DNA from: Bacteroidota bacterium
GTDB lineage: Bacteria > Bacteroidota > Bacteroidia > B-17B0 > Aurantibacillaceae
DNA: 62,675 nucleotides
Direction: 5' to 3'
Assembly: GCA_021156365.1 (NCBI GenBank)
Contig: JAJNDK010000018.1
Coordinates: 1 to 62,675, forward strand
The notes beneath the pieces are model-generated. The model was not told the origin of the DNA, did no database searches, and saw only the letters and a program-made list of their open reading frames with translations. Position numbers and translations under genes: made by a program. Shown piece by piece: positions 42,975 through 50,671 of this stretch. Numbering within the stretch: position 1 is the first letter of the stretch; the number at the start of each line of letters is the position of its first letter.

Positions 42975-43586
42975 ATGGAAGACATCAGATCATTCATAGA
43001 TTCAGGGATACTGGAGTCATACGTTTTAGGTATGGCTACTGAGGAGGAATTACTCCGCGTAGAATCTATGATTGCTGTGCATCCGGAAGTGCGTCAGGAA
43101 CTGAAAGAAATCCAAAGCTCTCTCGAATCCTATGCGCAGGCAGCTGCTGCAAAACCTCATATGACATTGAAACCGATGATCATGGCGGGTATTGATTATA
43201 TGGAACGCAGGGAGCAGGGCGAGCCACAAAGCTATCCACCGGTTATTTACGAACATTCGAAAATTGAAGATTACAAAGAATGGCTGGAGCGCGAGGACAT
43301 GAAAGCTCCCGAAGATTTTACAGGGATTTTCGCGAAGTTCATAAGTGTCACACCTGAAATGGCCTGTGCCATTGTATGGATAAAGGAAATAGCTCCGGAA
43401 GAAGTACACAAGGATGAACACGAAAAATTCCTGATCGTGGAAGGCACCTGTGATATCCATGTAAATGATGAGGTTTATCATCTGATTCCAGGCAGTGTAT
43501 TTTTCGTTCCCCTGCACGCAAGCCATCATGTGATCATTACTTCCGACATTCCATGTAAAGCGGTTCTGCAGCGGGTAGCAGCATAA
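42975..43586 (+). CDS. Orphan anti-sigma-like protein with C-terminal cupin (ChrR-like)
   Basis: A 203-residue cytosolic protein. The N-terminus (about 1-65), FIDSGILESYVLGMATEEEL with a following HPEVRQEL, matches the anti-sigma domain of Bacteroidota RskA/ChrR-like factors. The C-terminal part (about 135-200) is a cupin with HKDEHEKFLIVEG and PGSVFFVPLHASHHV, which provide likely metal ligands (two His and a Glu, then His). This is like ChrR, where the cupin senses oxidants. No ECF sigma gene lies beside it, and the nearest one in the window, at 53928, already has its own partner. It lacks a transmembrane helix. The domain reading is firm; the partner is unknown. Confidence 0.85.
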   Translation: MEDIRSFIDSGILESYVLGMATEEELLRVESMIAVHPEVRQELKEIQSSLESYAQAAAAKPHMTLKPMIMAGIDYMERREQGEPQSYPPVIYEHSKIEDYKEWLEREDMKAPEDFTGIFAKFISVTPEMACAIVWIKEIAPEEVHKDEHEKFLIVEGTCDIHVNDEVYHLIPGSVFFVPLHASHHVIITSDIPCKAVLQRVAA

Positions 43587-43761
43587 TTCCATTCGCCGCC
43601 TGCACCGTTTCCTTTGCCCTCTTTTTTTCCATTTATATTTCGTTGTCCTGTTTGTTTCTACCATTCATCTCCCTGTATTTCCCCTTCACCTACCCTTTTT
43701 TGTCTTCATCCGATACATTTGCCCTTTGTCTATTTTAACGTTTCTTAAGATATGTTTTATC

Positions 43762-43769
43762 TACTTTTG
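43762..43769 (+). promoter_or_regulatory. Promoter -7 element before the TonB-receptor-like gene
   Basis: TACTTTTG is an exact match to TAnnTTTG and lies 18 bp before the ATG at 43788, giving a very short leader. No clear -33 element is seen. Confidence 0.45.
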
Positions 43770-43787
43770 TGGCGTTAATTCAAGCGT

Positions 43788-46283
43788 ATGTTCAAAACAA
43801 AGACCTTCCCGTTACTGGTATTTTTAACTCTTGGTGCTGTTGCAGGCTTTGCACAGATGCCGAATATGGGAGCAGGTGGAAAAATGCCTTCGATAGGCCG
43901 CTTGTACGGCAAGCTGGTAGATGCACAAACCAAAGAACCGGTAGAATTCGCGTCCGTAGCGCTTTTTATCTACGGGAAAGACAGTGCCGTTGCGGGGGTT
44001 CTTACCAAATCGAACGGAGATTTTTCGCTGGACAACCTGCCGGTAGGAGGCTTTAAGCTGCGCATCCAGTTCCTCGGATACAAAACGATCGAACAAAAAA
44101 TATTCGTCAATTTCGCCAAGCTGGAGCAGGACTTAGGTGATATCAAACTGGTGCCTGATGAAACATTATTGCAGGAAGCAACCGTTACTGCCGAGAAATC
44201 AACGGTTTCGCTGAGCATCGATAAACGGGTTTACAATGTGGACAAGGATCTTTCAGTAAGAGGCGGAACAGCGCTCGATGCCATGAAAAATGTACCGGGA
44301 GTGAGTGTGGATGCCGATGGAAATGCCACCCTTCGTAATTCCAGCCCGCAGATCTACATCGACGGAAGACCGACTACGCTTACGCTTCAGCAGATCCCTG
44401 CCGACCAGATCGATCGTATAGAAGTGATCACTAACCCAAGTGTGAAATTCGAAGCAGCATCTTCGGGCGGGATCCTGAACATCGTGATGAAGAAAAACAC
44501 CAAACCCGGTTACAATGGAATTATAATGGGAGGTATCGGGAACATAGATCGCTACAATGGAATGGTGAACCTGAATATCAAAGAGAATCCCTGGAATTTT
44601 TCGCTGATGTACAATTACAACACCGGCACTAATCTTACCACCGGATACACCGACCGCGTTAATCTGTACAACGGCGCAGTAGTGAATTATTTTAACCAGG
44701 ATAATAAAACCCGCGGACAGAATACCTTCCAGATGGGACGCCTTGGCATCGATTACAGTATCAATAACCGGAACTCCATCTCTTTTGCACAAATGGCCAT
44801 GATGGGAGCTTTTAAAACAAGTGATTTCCAGGAATACGAATTGCTGGATCCGTCACAGGCTTTGATCTCGAAAGGAACACAGCTGAATGAATCCAAAGCC
44901 GGTTTTACCAATCTGAACTCGCAGCTTACTTACAGACGCACCTTTCCAAAACCCGGAAAAGAACTGACCATCGACGGATCGTTCAACTTCAGCGACAGCA
45001 AGAATAATTACCTCTATACAATCTCTGATTATCCGTACCTCTACCCTACACTTCCGGAAAACCGCAATTATCAAAAGAACGATGGTGCATCGGGCGGAAA
45101 CATGTACACCTTTCAGTTAGATTATGTAAATCCCATCAATGATACGGCAAAGATCGAATGGGGCCTCAGAAGTAACATCAAACAATCGACTTCTTCCAAC
45201 TCCACTTTTGTGAACAATGCATTTACCAATTACGTGTTTGAGCGCGATTCTTTTTTATCGAATAACTATGCCATCGATGATATTGTGAATGCTGCGTATA
45301 TCAATTATTCCAACAAGATCGGAAAGATCGGTTACCAGGCCGGGCTTCGGTTCGAGCAATCGTATTATTCGGGAGAGATCCTCGATAAAAAGACTTCGTT
45401 CTCTTACAAGTATCCATCCAAACCGGATAATCTCCTGAAGTCCTTATTTCCCGGCATCTATTTTTCACGCAAGTTCAAAAACAACCAGGAATTGCAATTC
45501 AATGTTTCGAGAAAGATCGAGCGGCCGAATTTTTTCCAGCTGATGCCTTTCATCATGTTTGCCGACAAACAGAACTACCGGATCGGTAACCCGGAGCTGA
45601 CACCGGAATTCAGGAACATTGCCGAAACCAATTACAACAAGATCTTCTCCAAAGGAAATTTCCTTACCTCGCTTTATTTCCGGTATATAGAAACACCTAT
45701 CACCAATGTGGCCTACCCTACTGCCGTAGATTCCTCAGTACTGGTAAATACCTTTGTGAACGGGAAGAACAGTTTCAACTATGGCTGGGAAAACAACCTG
45801 AAAATTACACCTTTCAAGAATTTCGATGTGACATTGAATGTGAATGCACTTTACATTATCCTGAAAAGCACCAGCCAGTTCGGGAACACCACCACCGAAG
45901 GTTTTACCTGGAATACCAAAGGAACGTTCTCTTACAAGCTGCCGAAAGATTTTACCGTACAGCTGAACGGAAATTACGAAGCTCCGCGTGTCGTGATAAA
46001 CGGTCATACCAAGCCAATGTATTTCCTGGATTTTTCGGTGAACAAAATGATCAAACGAAAACTGATCATTACTGCCAACGTAAGTGATATCTTCAACTCG
46101 AAACGGATGGGAACCACTTACGAAACAGCTACCTATAATCAAAGCCTGATGCGCAGAAGAGAAGCGCGTTTTTTCAAGCTCAACATCACCTATATGTTCG
46201 GGAAAATGGATGCATCTATCTTCAAGAAACGTAAGGGAGGAAACCAAATGGGCGGCGGAAACCAGGATGGATTGGATTTCTAA
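43788..46283 (+). CDS. TonB-receptor-like outer-membrane beta-barrel protein
   Basis: An 831-residue outer-membrane protein. The signal peptide (MFKTKTFPLLVFLTLGAVAGFAQ) is followed by a carboxypeptidase-regulatory-like domain (about 35-125), then a plug (about 140-245) with GGTALDAMKNVPGVSVD and QIYIDGRPT. The rest is a large barrel of the OMP_b-brl_3 type. The C-terminus, KKRKGGNQMGGGNQDGLDF, is an unusual Gly/Asn tail past the last barrel strand. It is a single-gene unit with a promoter-like site just upstream and a REP-like hairpin just downstream. The transported ligand is unknown. Confidence 0.9.
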   Translation: MFKTKTFPLLVFLTLGAVAGFAQMPNMGAGGKMPSIGRLYGKLVDAQTKEPVEFASVALFIYGKDSAVAGVLTKSNGDFSLDNLPVGGFKLRIQFLGYKTIEQKIFVNFAKLEQDLGDIKLVPDETLLQEATVTAEKSTVSLSIDKRVYNVDKDLSVRGGTALDAMKNVPGVSVDADGNATLRNSSPQIYIDGRPTTLTLQQIPADQIDRIEVITNPSVKFEAASSGGILNIVMKKNTKPGYNGIIMGGIGNIDRYNGMVNLNIKENPWNFSLMYNYNTGTNLTTGYTDRVNLYNGAVVNYFNQDNKTRGQNTFQMGRLGIDYSINNRNSISFAQMAMMGAFKTSDFQEYELLDPSQALISKGTQLNESKAGFTNLNSQLTYRRTFPKPGKELTIDGSFNFSDSKNNYLYTISDYPYLYPTLPENRNYQKNDGASGGNMYTFQLDYVNPINDTAKIEWGLRSNIKQSTSSNSTFVNNAFTNYVFERDSFLSNNYAIDDIVNAAYINYSNKIGKIGYQAGLRFEQSYYSGEILDKKTSFSYKYPSKPDNLLKSLFPGIYFSRKFKNNQELQFNVSRKIERPNFFQLMPFIMFADKQNYRIGNPELTPEFRNIAETNYNKIFSKGNFLTSLYFRYIETPITNVAYPTAVDSSVLVNTFVNGKNSFNYGWENNLKITPFKNFDVTLNVNALYIILKSTSQFGNTTTEGFTWNTKGTFSYKLPKDFTVQLNGNYEAPRVVINGHTKPMYFLDFSVNKMIKRKLIITANVSDIFNSKRMGTTYETATYNQSLMRRREARFFKLNITYMFGKMDASIFKKRKGGNQMGGGNQDGLDF

Positions 46284-46412
46284 TGGTGGCTTCGGCTACG
46301 CTCAGCCACCATTTTAAATGTTATGCTATCCTGAAATATATTGGCGGCTGATGAAATAATGACCAGTGGCAAATGAAATAATTACCGGTGGCTGAGCGGA
46401 GTCGAAGCTACC
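46283..46412. repeat. REP-like inverted pair (REPIN-like)
   Basis: Two 26-bp imperfect palindromes lie in inverted orientation: 46285-46310 (begins GGTGGCTTCGGC, ends GCTCAGCCACC) and 46387-46412 (begins GGTGGCTGAGCGG, ends TCGAAGCTACC). The second equals the reverse complement of the first at 23 of 26 positions. Each can fold alone, and the pair can fold into one long hairpin. This is the plan of REP doublets in other bacteria. It lies between the convergent receptor and OmpA genes, and the first hairpin may also end transcription. Confidence 0.75.
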
Positions 46413-46417
46413 AATAA

Positions 46418-48448
46418 TTATTTCTCCAATATCATAAATTCCGTCCTTCTATTCTTCGCTTTTCCCTCTACTGTTGAGTTATCAGCAATCGGTTTGTTCG
46501 GCCCATAACCTTTGGCAGTAATCATACTCTTGTTTACACCTTTGGTTATCAGGTAAGCCATGGTATTATCCGCACGTTGCTGAGAAAGCTTGATGTTTTC
46601 TGCTGCTCCACCCACATTATCCGTGTGGCCCTGGATCTCCACTTTCATCTTCGGGTGGTTGATAAGAAATTCGGCAAACTCGTCGAGGATGAGATACGAC
46701 TCCGGGTACAGATCTGCAGCACCCGTGGAATAATAAATATTGTTGATCACAAAAGACTTTCCTTTCTCCGCTTTTTTGATCTCCATGACCTCTGTTTTAG
46801 GCGGATCTTTGAACGTTACTTTACTGTCCATTTTGATCACCTGCGAGGTGAAAGCATGATTATCTGCATTGGCAGTGATCACGAGATTGTCGTTCTTATT
46901 CTTATCCACCAACACGGCAACCGCATAATGCCCGGTAACCGAATCCACCACTGCATAGGTTTTTTCATGGGTTTTCAGGTTTTTTACTTCCACGCTGAAA
47001 TTAGTAAGCGGCTTTGCATCTTCTTTTTTGATCTCACCTTTAATGATCACTACTGCCTGCGGTCTTGCTTCTTTATAGAGGTCGAACTGGAACACATCGT
47101 ATTTGCCTACTCCCCTGCCTGCCACTTTACCTTCGTTATAGGAACAGAAATAACCCGTGGTTCCATCGCCGCTCACAAAAAAGCCGGCATCGTCACCTTC
47201 CATATTGATAGGTGTACCGATGTTCTCCGGGTTTTTCCAGGCACCCTTCTCATCTTTGCGTGTAAAGAATATATCGTAGCCTCCAAAGCCGAAAAGACCA
47301 TCGCTGCTATAATACAGCGTTTCGAAATCGCTGTGTAGGAAGGGGGTTTTCTCATTCTCCGGCGTATTGATCTTGGGGCCTAGGTTCCGGGGTGTCGTCC
47401 ACATCCGGTTAGACGGATCGCGGGTAGTGATCCACAGATCCAGCTTACCGTATCCACCCGGCCGGTCGCTCACAAAGATCATGGTATTACCGTCTTTTGA
47501 AATGGTAGGTTGAGAATCCCAGTAAACAGGATGATTGATTACCGGTACTTTCTTGATCTCGCTCCACTGACCACCCACGCAGGAAGTAACATAAATATCC
47601 GTGTTCATCTGCGATCCGCCTTCTGAGCGGCTTTGTGCGTAGTATAAAAATTTATTATCGATAGTCACTGTAGCACCACCTTCGTTCGATGTCTGGTTGA
47701 ATGGATACGGCATCGGTTTTCCTTCATCGAAAAAACCATCCTTTCCTCTTTTAGACTGGATGAACACTTCTTTCTCTTTGTCCGTTGCCCATGAAACTTT
47801 GTTGATATTGTCGTCCGGAAGTGCGCGGCTGAAAAAGAAGATCTGCGCATCCGGAGAGATATACGGCAGGTATTCCGAATATTTGGTAGAGATCCCCTGC
47901 ACCACTTTCGGATCGAAAGGAACCGTTTTTTTCTTCAGTGCAGCTTCCTTTTTAGCATATTTTATCATGTCTTTGGCATTGGCCAGCTCTCCTTCGTAAT
48001 CTCTTTCTGAGAATTTTTTCTCATCCTCATCCTTAAACTTTATGAATTTATCCAGCCATATGATCGCTGTATCGTTGATCATTCTTTCATAGTAATCGAA
48101 GCCAATATAGTAGTAGGGTTCCGAATGGATCTGCGGACAGGATTCCACCGCCTTTTTGAAAAAAGGGATCGCAGGAGCAAAAGAGCTGTTATTGAGCTTG
48201 GAATAGGTCACCATTTCCATACCGAGCTGAAAATTAGCCTCGGCATACTCCGGTTCCATGGCAATCGCCTTTTGCAGGAACTCCATGCGTTCCGGCTTTT
48301 TATATTTCTTTTTATCCAGGGCCTTTTCATAAAGGGCAATGGCTTTCTTGTTTTCCACGGGAGGGCAGGCATTTTTGGCGGGCTCATCCTGGGCAAATGC
48401 CGGAAAACAGCCAAAAACAAGGGATAGGGTCAGCAGGCTTAACTTCAT
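46418..48448 (-). CDS. PorE-like protein: TPR, PD40 propeller, carboxypeptidase-regulatory-like and OmpA domains
   Basis: A 676-residue exported protein (signal peptide MKLSLLTLSLVFGCFPAFAQ). TPRs run from about residue 30 to 160; PD40/WD40-like blades from about 170 to 430 (for example DGNTMIFVSDRPGGYGKLDL and YYSSDGLFGFGGYDIF). A beta-sandwich of the carboxypeptidase-regulatory type lies at about 440-540. A C-terminal OmpA domain (about 560-676) has EIQGHTDNVGG and GKAKNRRTEFMIL, which hold the Asp and Arg that bind peptidoglycan. This order is that of PorE of the T9SS. It may link T9SS or the outer membrane to the cell wall. A second protein of the same order lies at 50672. Confidence 0.88.
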   Translation of the reverse strand: MKLSLLTLSLVFGCFPAFAQDEPAKNACPPVENKKAIALYEKALDKKKYKKPERMEFLQKAIAMEPEYAEANFQLGMEMVTYSKLNNSSFAPAIPFFKKAVESCPQIHSEPYYYIGFDYYERMINDTAIIWLDKFIKFKDEDEKKFSERDYEGELANAKDMIKYAKKEAALKKKTVPFDPKVVQGISTKYSEYLPYISPDAQIFFFSRALPDDNINKVSWATDKEKEVFIQSKRGKDGFFDEGKPMPYPFNQTSNEGGATVTIDNKFLYYAQSRSEGGSQMNTDIYVTSCVGGQWSEIKKVPVINHPVYWDSQPTISKDGNTMIFVSDRPGGYGKLDLWITTRDPSNRMWTTPRNLGPKINTPENEKTPFLHSDFETLYYSSDGLFGFGGYDIFFTRKDEKGAWKNPENIGTPINMEGDDAGFFVSGDGTTGYFCSYNEGKVAGRGVGKYDVFQFDLYKEARPQAVVIIKGEIKKEDAKPLTNFSVEVKNLKTHEKTYAVVDSVTGHYAVAVLVDKNKNDNLVITANADNHAFTSQVIKMDSKVTFKDPPKTEVMEIKKAEKGKSFVINNIYYSTGAADLYPESYLILDEFAEFLINHPKMKVEIQGHTDNVGGAAENIKLSQQRADNTMAYLITKGVNKSMITAKGYGPNKPIADNSTVEGKAKNRRTEFMILEK

Positions 48449-48572
48449 ACTTCGTATAGCGTTGATTGATGGGTAAAGTTACAGCATTGGAGTCAAAAAA
48501 TATACCGAAGTATTCCACAATGCGACTGTATAAATCCGAATCGTCTTATATGTCTGAAATATAAACTTTTAG

Positions 48573-48580
48573 TATCTTTG
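48573..48580 (+). promoter_or_regulatory. Promoter -7 element before the MORN/mnmA pair
   Basis: TATCTTTG matches TAnnTTTG exactly, 35 bp before the ATG at 48615. An ATG rather than a TTG sits where the -33 element is expected, so the upstream half is weak. Confidence 0.5.
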
Positions 48581-48614
48581 CACAGTATTTGCGTTATACG
48601 CTCAAAAAAGATTT

Positions 48615-49424
48615 ATGAAAACCATTTTTGCCTTTGCTTTCCTGCTTATTACAGCTTTTAGTTTTGCCCAGCCCGCAGCCAATAAAACGGATGAAAAAGG
48701 CCTGAAGCAAGGATACTGGGTAAAGCTTAATCCAGCTACCGGAAAGCCTGCTTACAAAGGCACGTTCAAGGATAACAAACCGGTGGGTACGTTCAAATAC
48801 TATTATGCAGAAATGGACACGATCCATTCGGTAATGGTCTTTACTTCCAAACCCGGAGTTGCGTATGCTACCTTGTATTTCATGACCGGTAAGATGCAGG
48901 CAAAGGGCAAATACGTAAATGAGAAAAAAGATTCGACCTGGACATTTTATGATGAAAGCGGAAAATTATTGTCACAGGAAACATACAAAGAAGGTAAAAA
49001 GAACGGAAAATCCATTGTTTATTACCCGAACGGAGAAGTATCTGAAGAACGGAGCTATAAAATGGATGTAGAGGACGGAAGCTATAAGATGTATTTCGAA
49101 GGAAAAAAACTAAAAGGAGAAGGCACTTATGAAAACGGTAAGCTGGTAGGAAAAAATGCTTATTACTATCCCAACGGCACATCGGCAGCTATTGGTTATT
49201 ATACCAAATCGGGACAGAAGAACGGTGTATGGCTATACAAAGACGCGGAGGGGAAAGTGACCAGCAAAGATGTATATGACAATGGAAAGCTATTGAATGC
49301 AAAAGAAGCGGAGGAGTTTATCAAAAAGAATAAATCCAAACCGGAAGAAGAAGATAAAACAAAAACAACACCGGGAGGAAAAACACCTCCCAAAACAGGC
49401 GGAAAAAGCGGAGGAAAAAAATAA
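48615..49424 (+). CDS. Secreted MORN/YwqK-repeat protein
   Basis: A 269-residue protein with a signal peptide (MKTIFAFAFLLITAFSFAQ). It is made of repeated beta-hairpins of the MORN/YwqK type (GKLLSQETYKEGKKNG, GEVSEERSYKMDVEDG, GEGTYENGKLVGKNAYYYPNG). A low-complexity Lys/Pro/Gly tail (PGGKTPPKTGGKSGGKK) ends it. Database names call the family 'YwqK antitoxin', but this one is exported and next to no toxin, so I would not call it an antitoxin. Its TAA overlaps the ATG of mnmA (TAATG), so it is translationally coupled to a cytosolic tRNA-modifying enzyme. That link is odd and may be accidental. Confidence 0.85.
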   Translation: MKTIFAFAFLLITAFSFAQPAANKTDEKGLKQGYWVKLNPATGKPAYKGTFKDNKPVGTFKYYYAEMDTIHSVMVFTSKPGVAYATLYFMTGKMQAKGKYVNEKKDSTWTFYDESGKLLSQETYKEGKKNGKSIVYYPNGEVSEERSYKMDVEDGSYKMYFEGKKLKGEGTYENGKLVGKNAYYYPNGTSAAIGYYTKSGQKNGVWLYKDAEGKVTSKDVYDNGKLLNAKEAEEFIKKNKSKPEEEDKTKTTPGGKTPPKTGGKSGGKK

Positions 49425-50524
49425 TGAGCAGTAAAGGAAAAGTGCTGGTGGCAATGAGTGGCGGGATCGACAGTTCCGTTACGGCAATGATGCTTCATGA
49501 ACAAGGGTATGAAGTAATCGGGATCACTATGAAAACATGGGATTACCAGTCTTCCGGCTCTTCAAAGAAGGAAACGGGCTGCTGCAGTCTCGATTCGATC
49601 AACGATGCAAGACAGGTAGCGGTTAATCTCGGTTTTCCGCATTATATATTGGATATCCGAGGCGAATTCGGGGATTTCATCATCAATAATTTTGTGGACG
49701 AATACCTGGCGGGGCGCACCCCAAATCCATGCGTACTTTGCAATACCCACATCAAATGGGAGGCCCTGCTGAAACGTGCGGATATGCTGGATTGCGAATT
49801 CATTGCGACCGGCCACTATGCGCAGGTTCGCGAAGAAAACGGGCGCTATGTGGTTTCGCGCGGGCTCGATACCAATAAGGACCAATCCTACGTTCTTTGG
49901 GGACTTTCGCAGGAAAGCCTGAAACGCACCATTTTTCCATTGGGCAAATATACCAAACCGGAGATCCGTAAAATGGCGGAAACATACGGATTCAGTGAGC
50001 TGGCCAATAAACCGGAAAGCTATGATATCTGCTTTATCCCGGACAATGATTACAGGGCCTTTTTAAAAAACCGCCTGCCCGAGCTGGAAACCAGCGTGGA
50101 TGGCGGTAGCTTCCTGTATAAAGGCAAAGAAGTGGGCAAACACAAAGGCTATCCTTTTTATACGATCGGACAGCGAAAAGGCCTGGAAATAGCCCTGGGA
50201 GAGCCTGTTTTTGTGAGTGAGATCATTCCGGAGACTAATACGGTGGTACTTGGCGACAAAGACGACCTGGAAAAACAACATATGCGTGTGAGGGATTTCA
50301 ATCTTATCAAATATGAAAGCCTTCCTGAAAATTTCCAAGCCCTTACGAAAATCAGATACAAAGACGGGGGAACAATGAGCACTGTTAATATAGAAGACAA
50401 CAAACTGGATATTGTCTTCCATCAACTGGTGAAAAGTGTTGCTCCCGGTCAGTCTGCGGTGCTTTATGAAGGAGACGACCTGATCGGGGGAGGATTTATC
50501 GAGCGAAAGCTGCCTGTTACCTGA
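49424..50524 (+). CDS. mnmA: tRNA-specific 2-thiouridylase MnmA
   Basis: A 366-residue cytosolic enzyme that makes the 2-thio group of s2U34 in tRNAs for Lys, Glu and Gln, using ATP and relayed sulfur. The PP-loop is SGGIDSS at residues 12-18. The catalytic Cys pair is Cys103 in TPNPCVLCN and Cys203 in SYDICFIPD, both present. C-terminal beta domains follow (TIGQRKGLEIALGEPVFV). The length agrees with the family. The start is fixed by the overlap TAATG with the preceding gene. Confidence 0.97.
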   Translation: MSSKGKVLVAMSGGIDSSVTAMMLHEQGYEVIGITMKTWDYQSSGSSKKETGCCSLDSINDARQVAVNLGFPHYILDIRGEFGDFIINNFVDEYLAGRTPNPCVLCNTHIKWEALLKRADMLDCEFIATGHYAQVREENGRYVVSRGLDTNKDQSYVLWGLSQESLKRTIFPLGKYTKPEIRKMAETYGFSELANKPESYDICFIPDNDYRAFLKNRLPELETSVDGGSFLYKGKEVGKHKGYPFYTIGQRKGLEIALGEPVFVSEIIPETNTVVLGDKDDLEKQHMRVRDFNLIKYESLPENFQALTKIRYKDGGTMSTVNIEDNKLDIVFHQLVKSVAPGQSAVLYEGDDLIGGGFIERKLPVT

Positions 50525-50671
50525 ATGTGTTTATATATATAGAAAAGGTTTTTAACTATAATATGTGCAAAGAAATCAGGTGTTTTTCGTCATTCATCTT
50601 CAAAATTTTCGCAAAATTGTGTTAATAATCAAAAAATAAATTATTATATTTACAGCTTATAAAAAAAATCC

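Noticed and set aside
46577-47338. A 253-codon plus-strand frame inside the OmpA gene
   Set aside because: Antisense shadow of the PorE-like gene, with His/Phe-rich composition and no domain.
48615-49424. Reading the YwqK-like gene as an antitoxin of a toxin-antitoxin pair
   Set aside because: The protein is exported and its neighbour is mnmA, not a toxin; the family name alone does not show antitoxin function.
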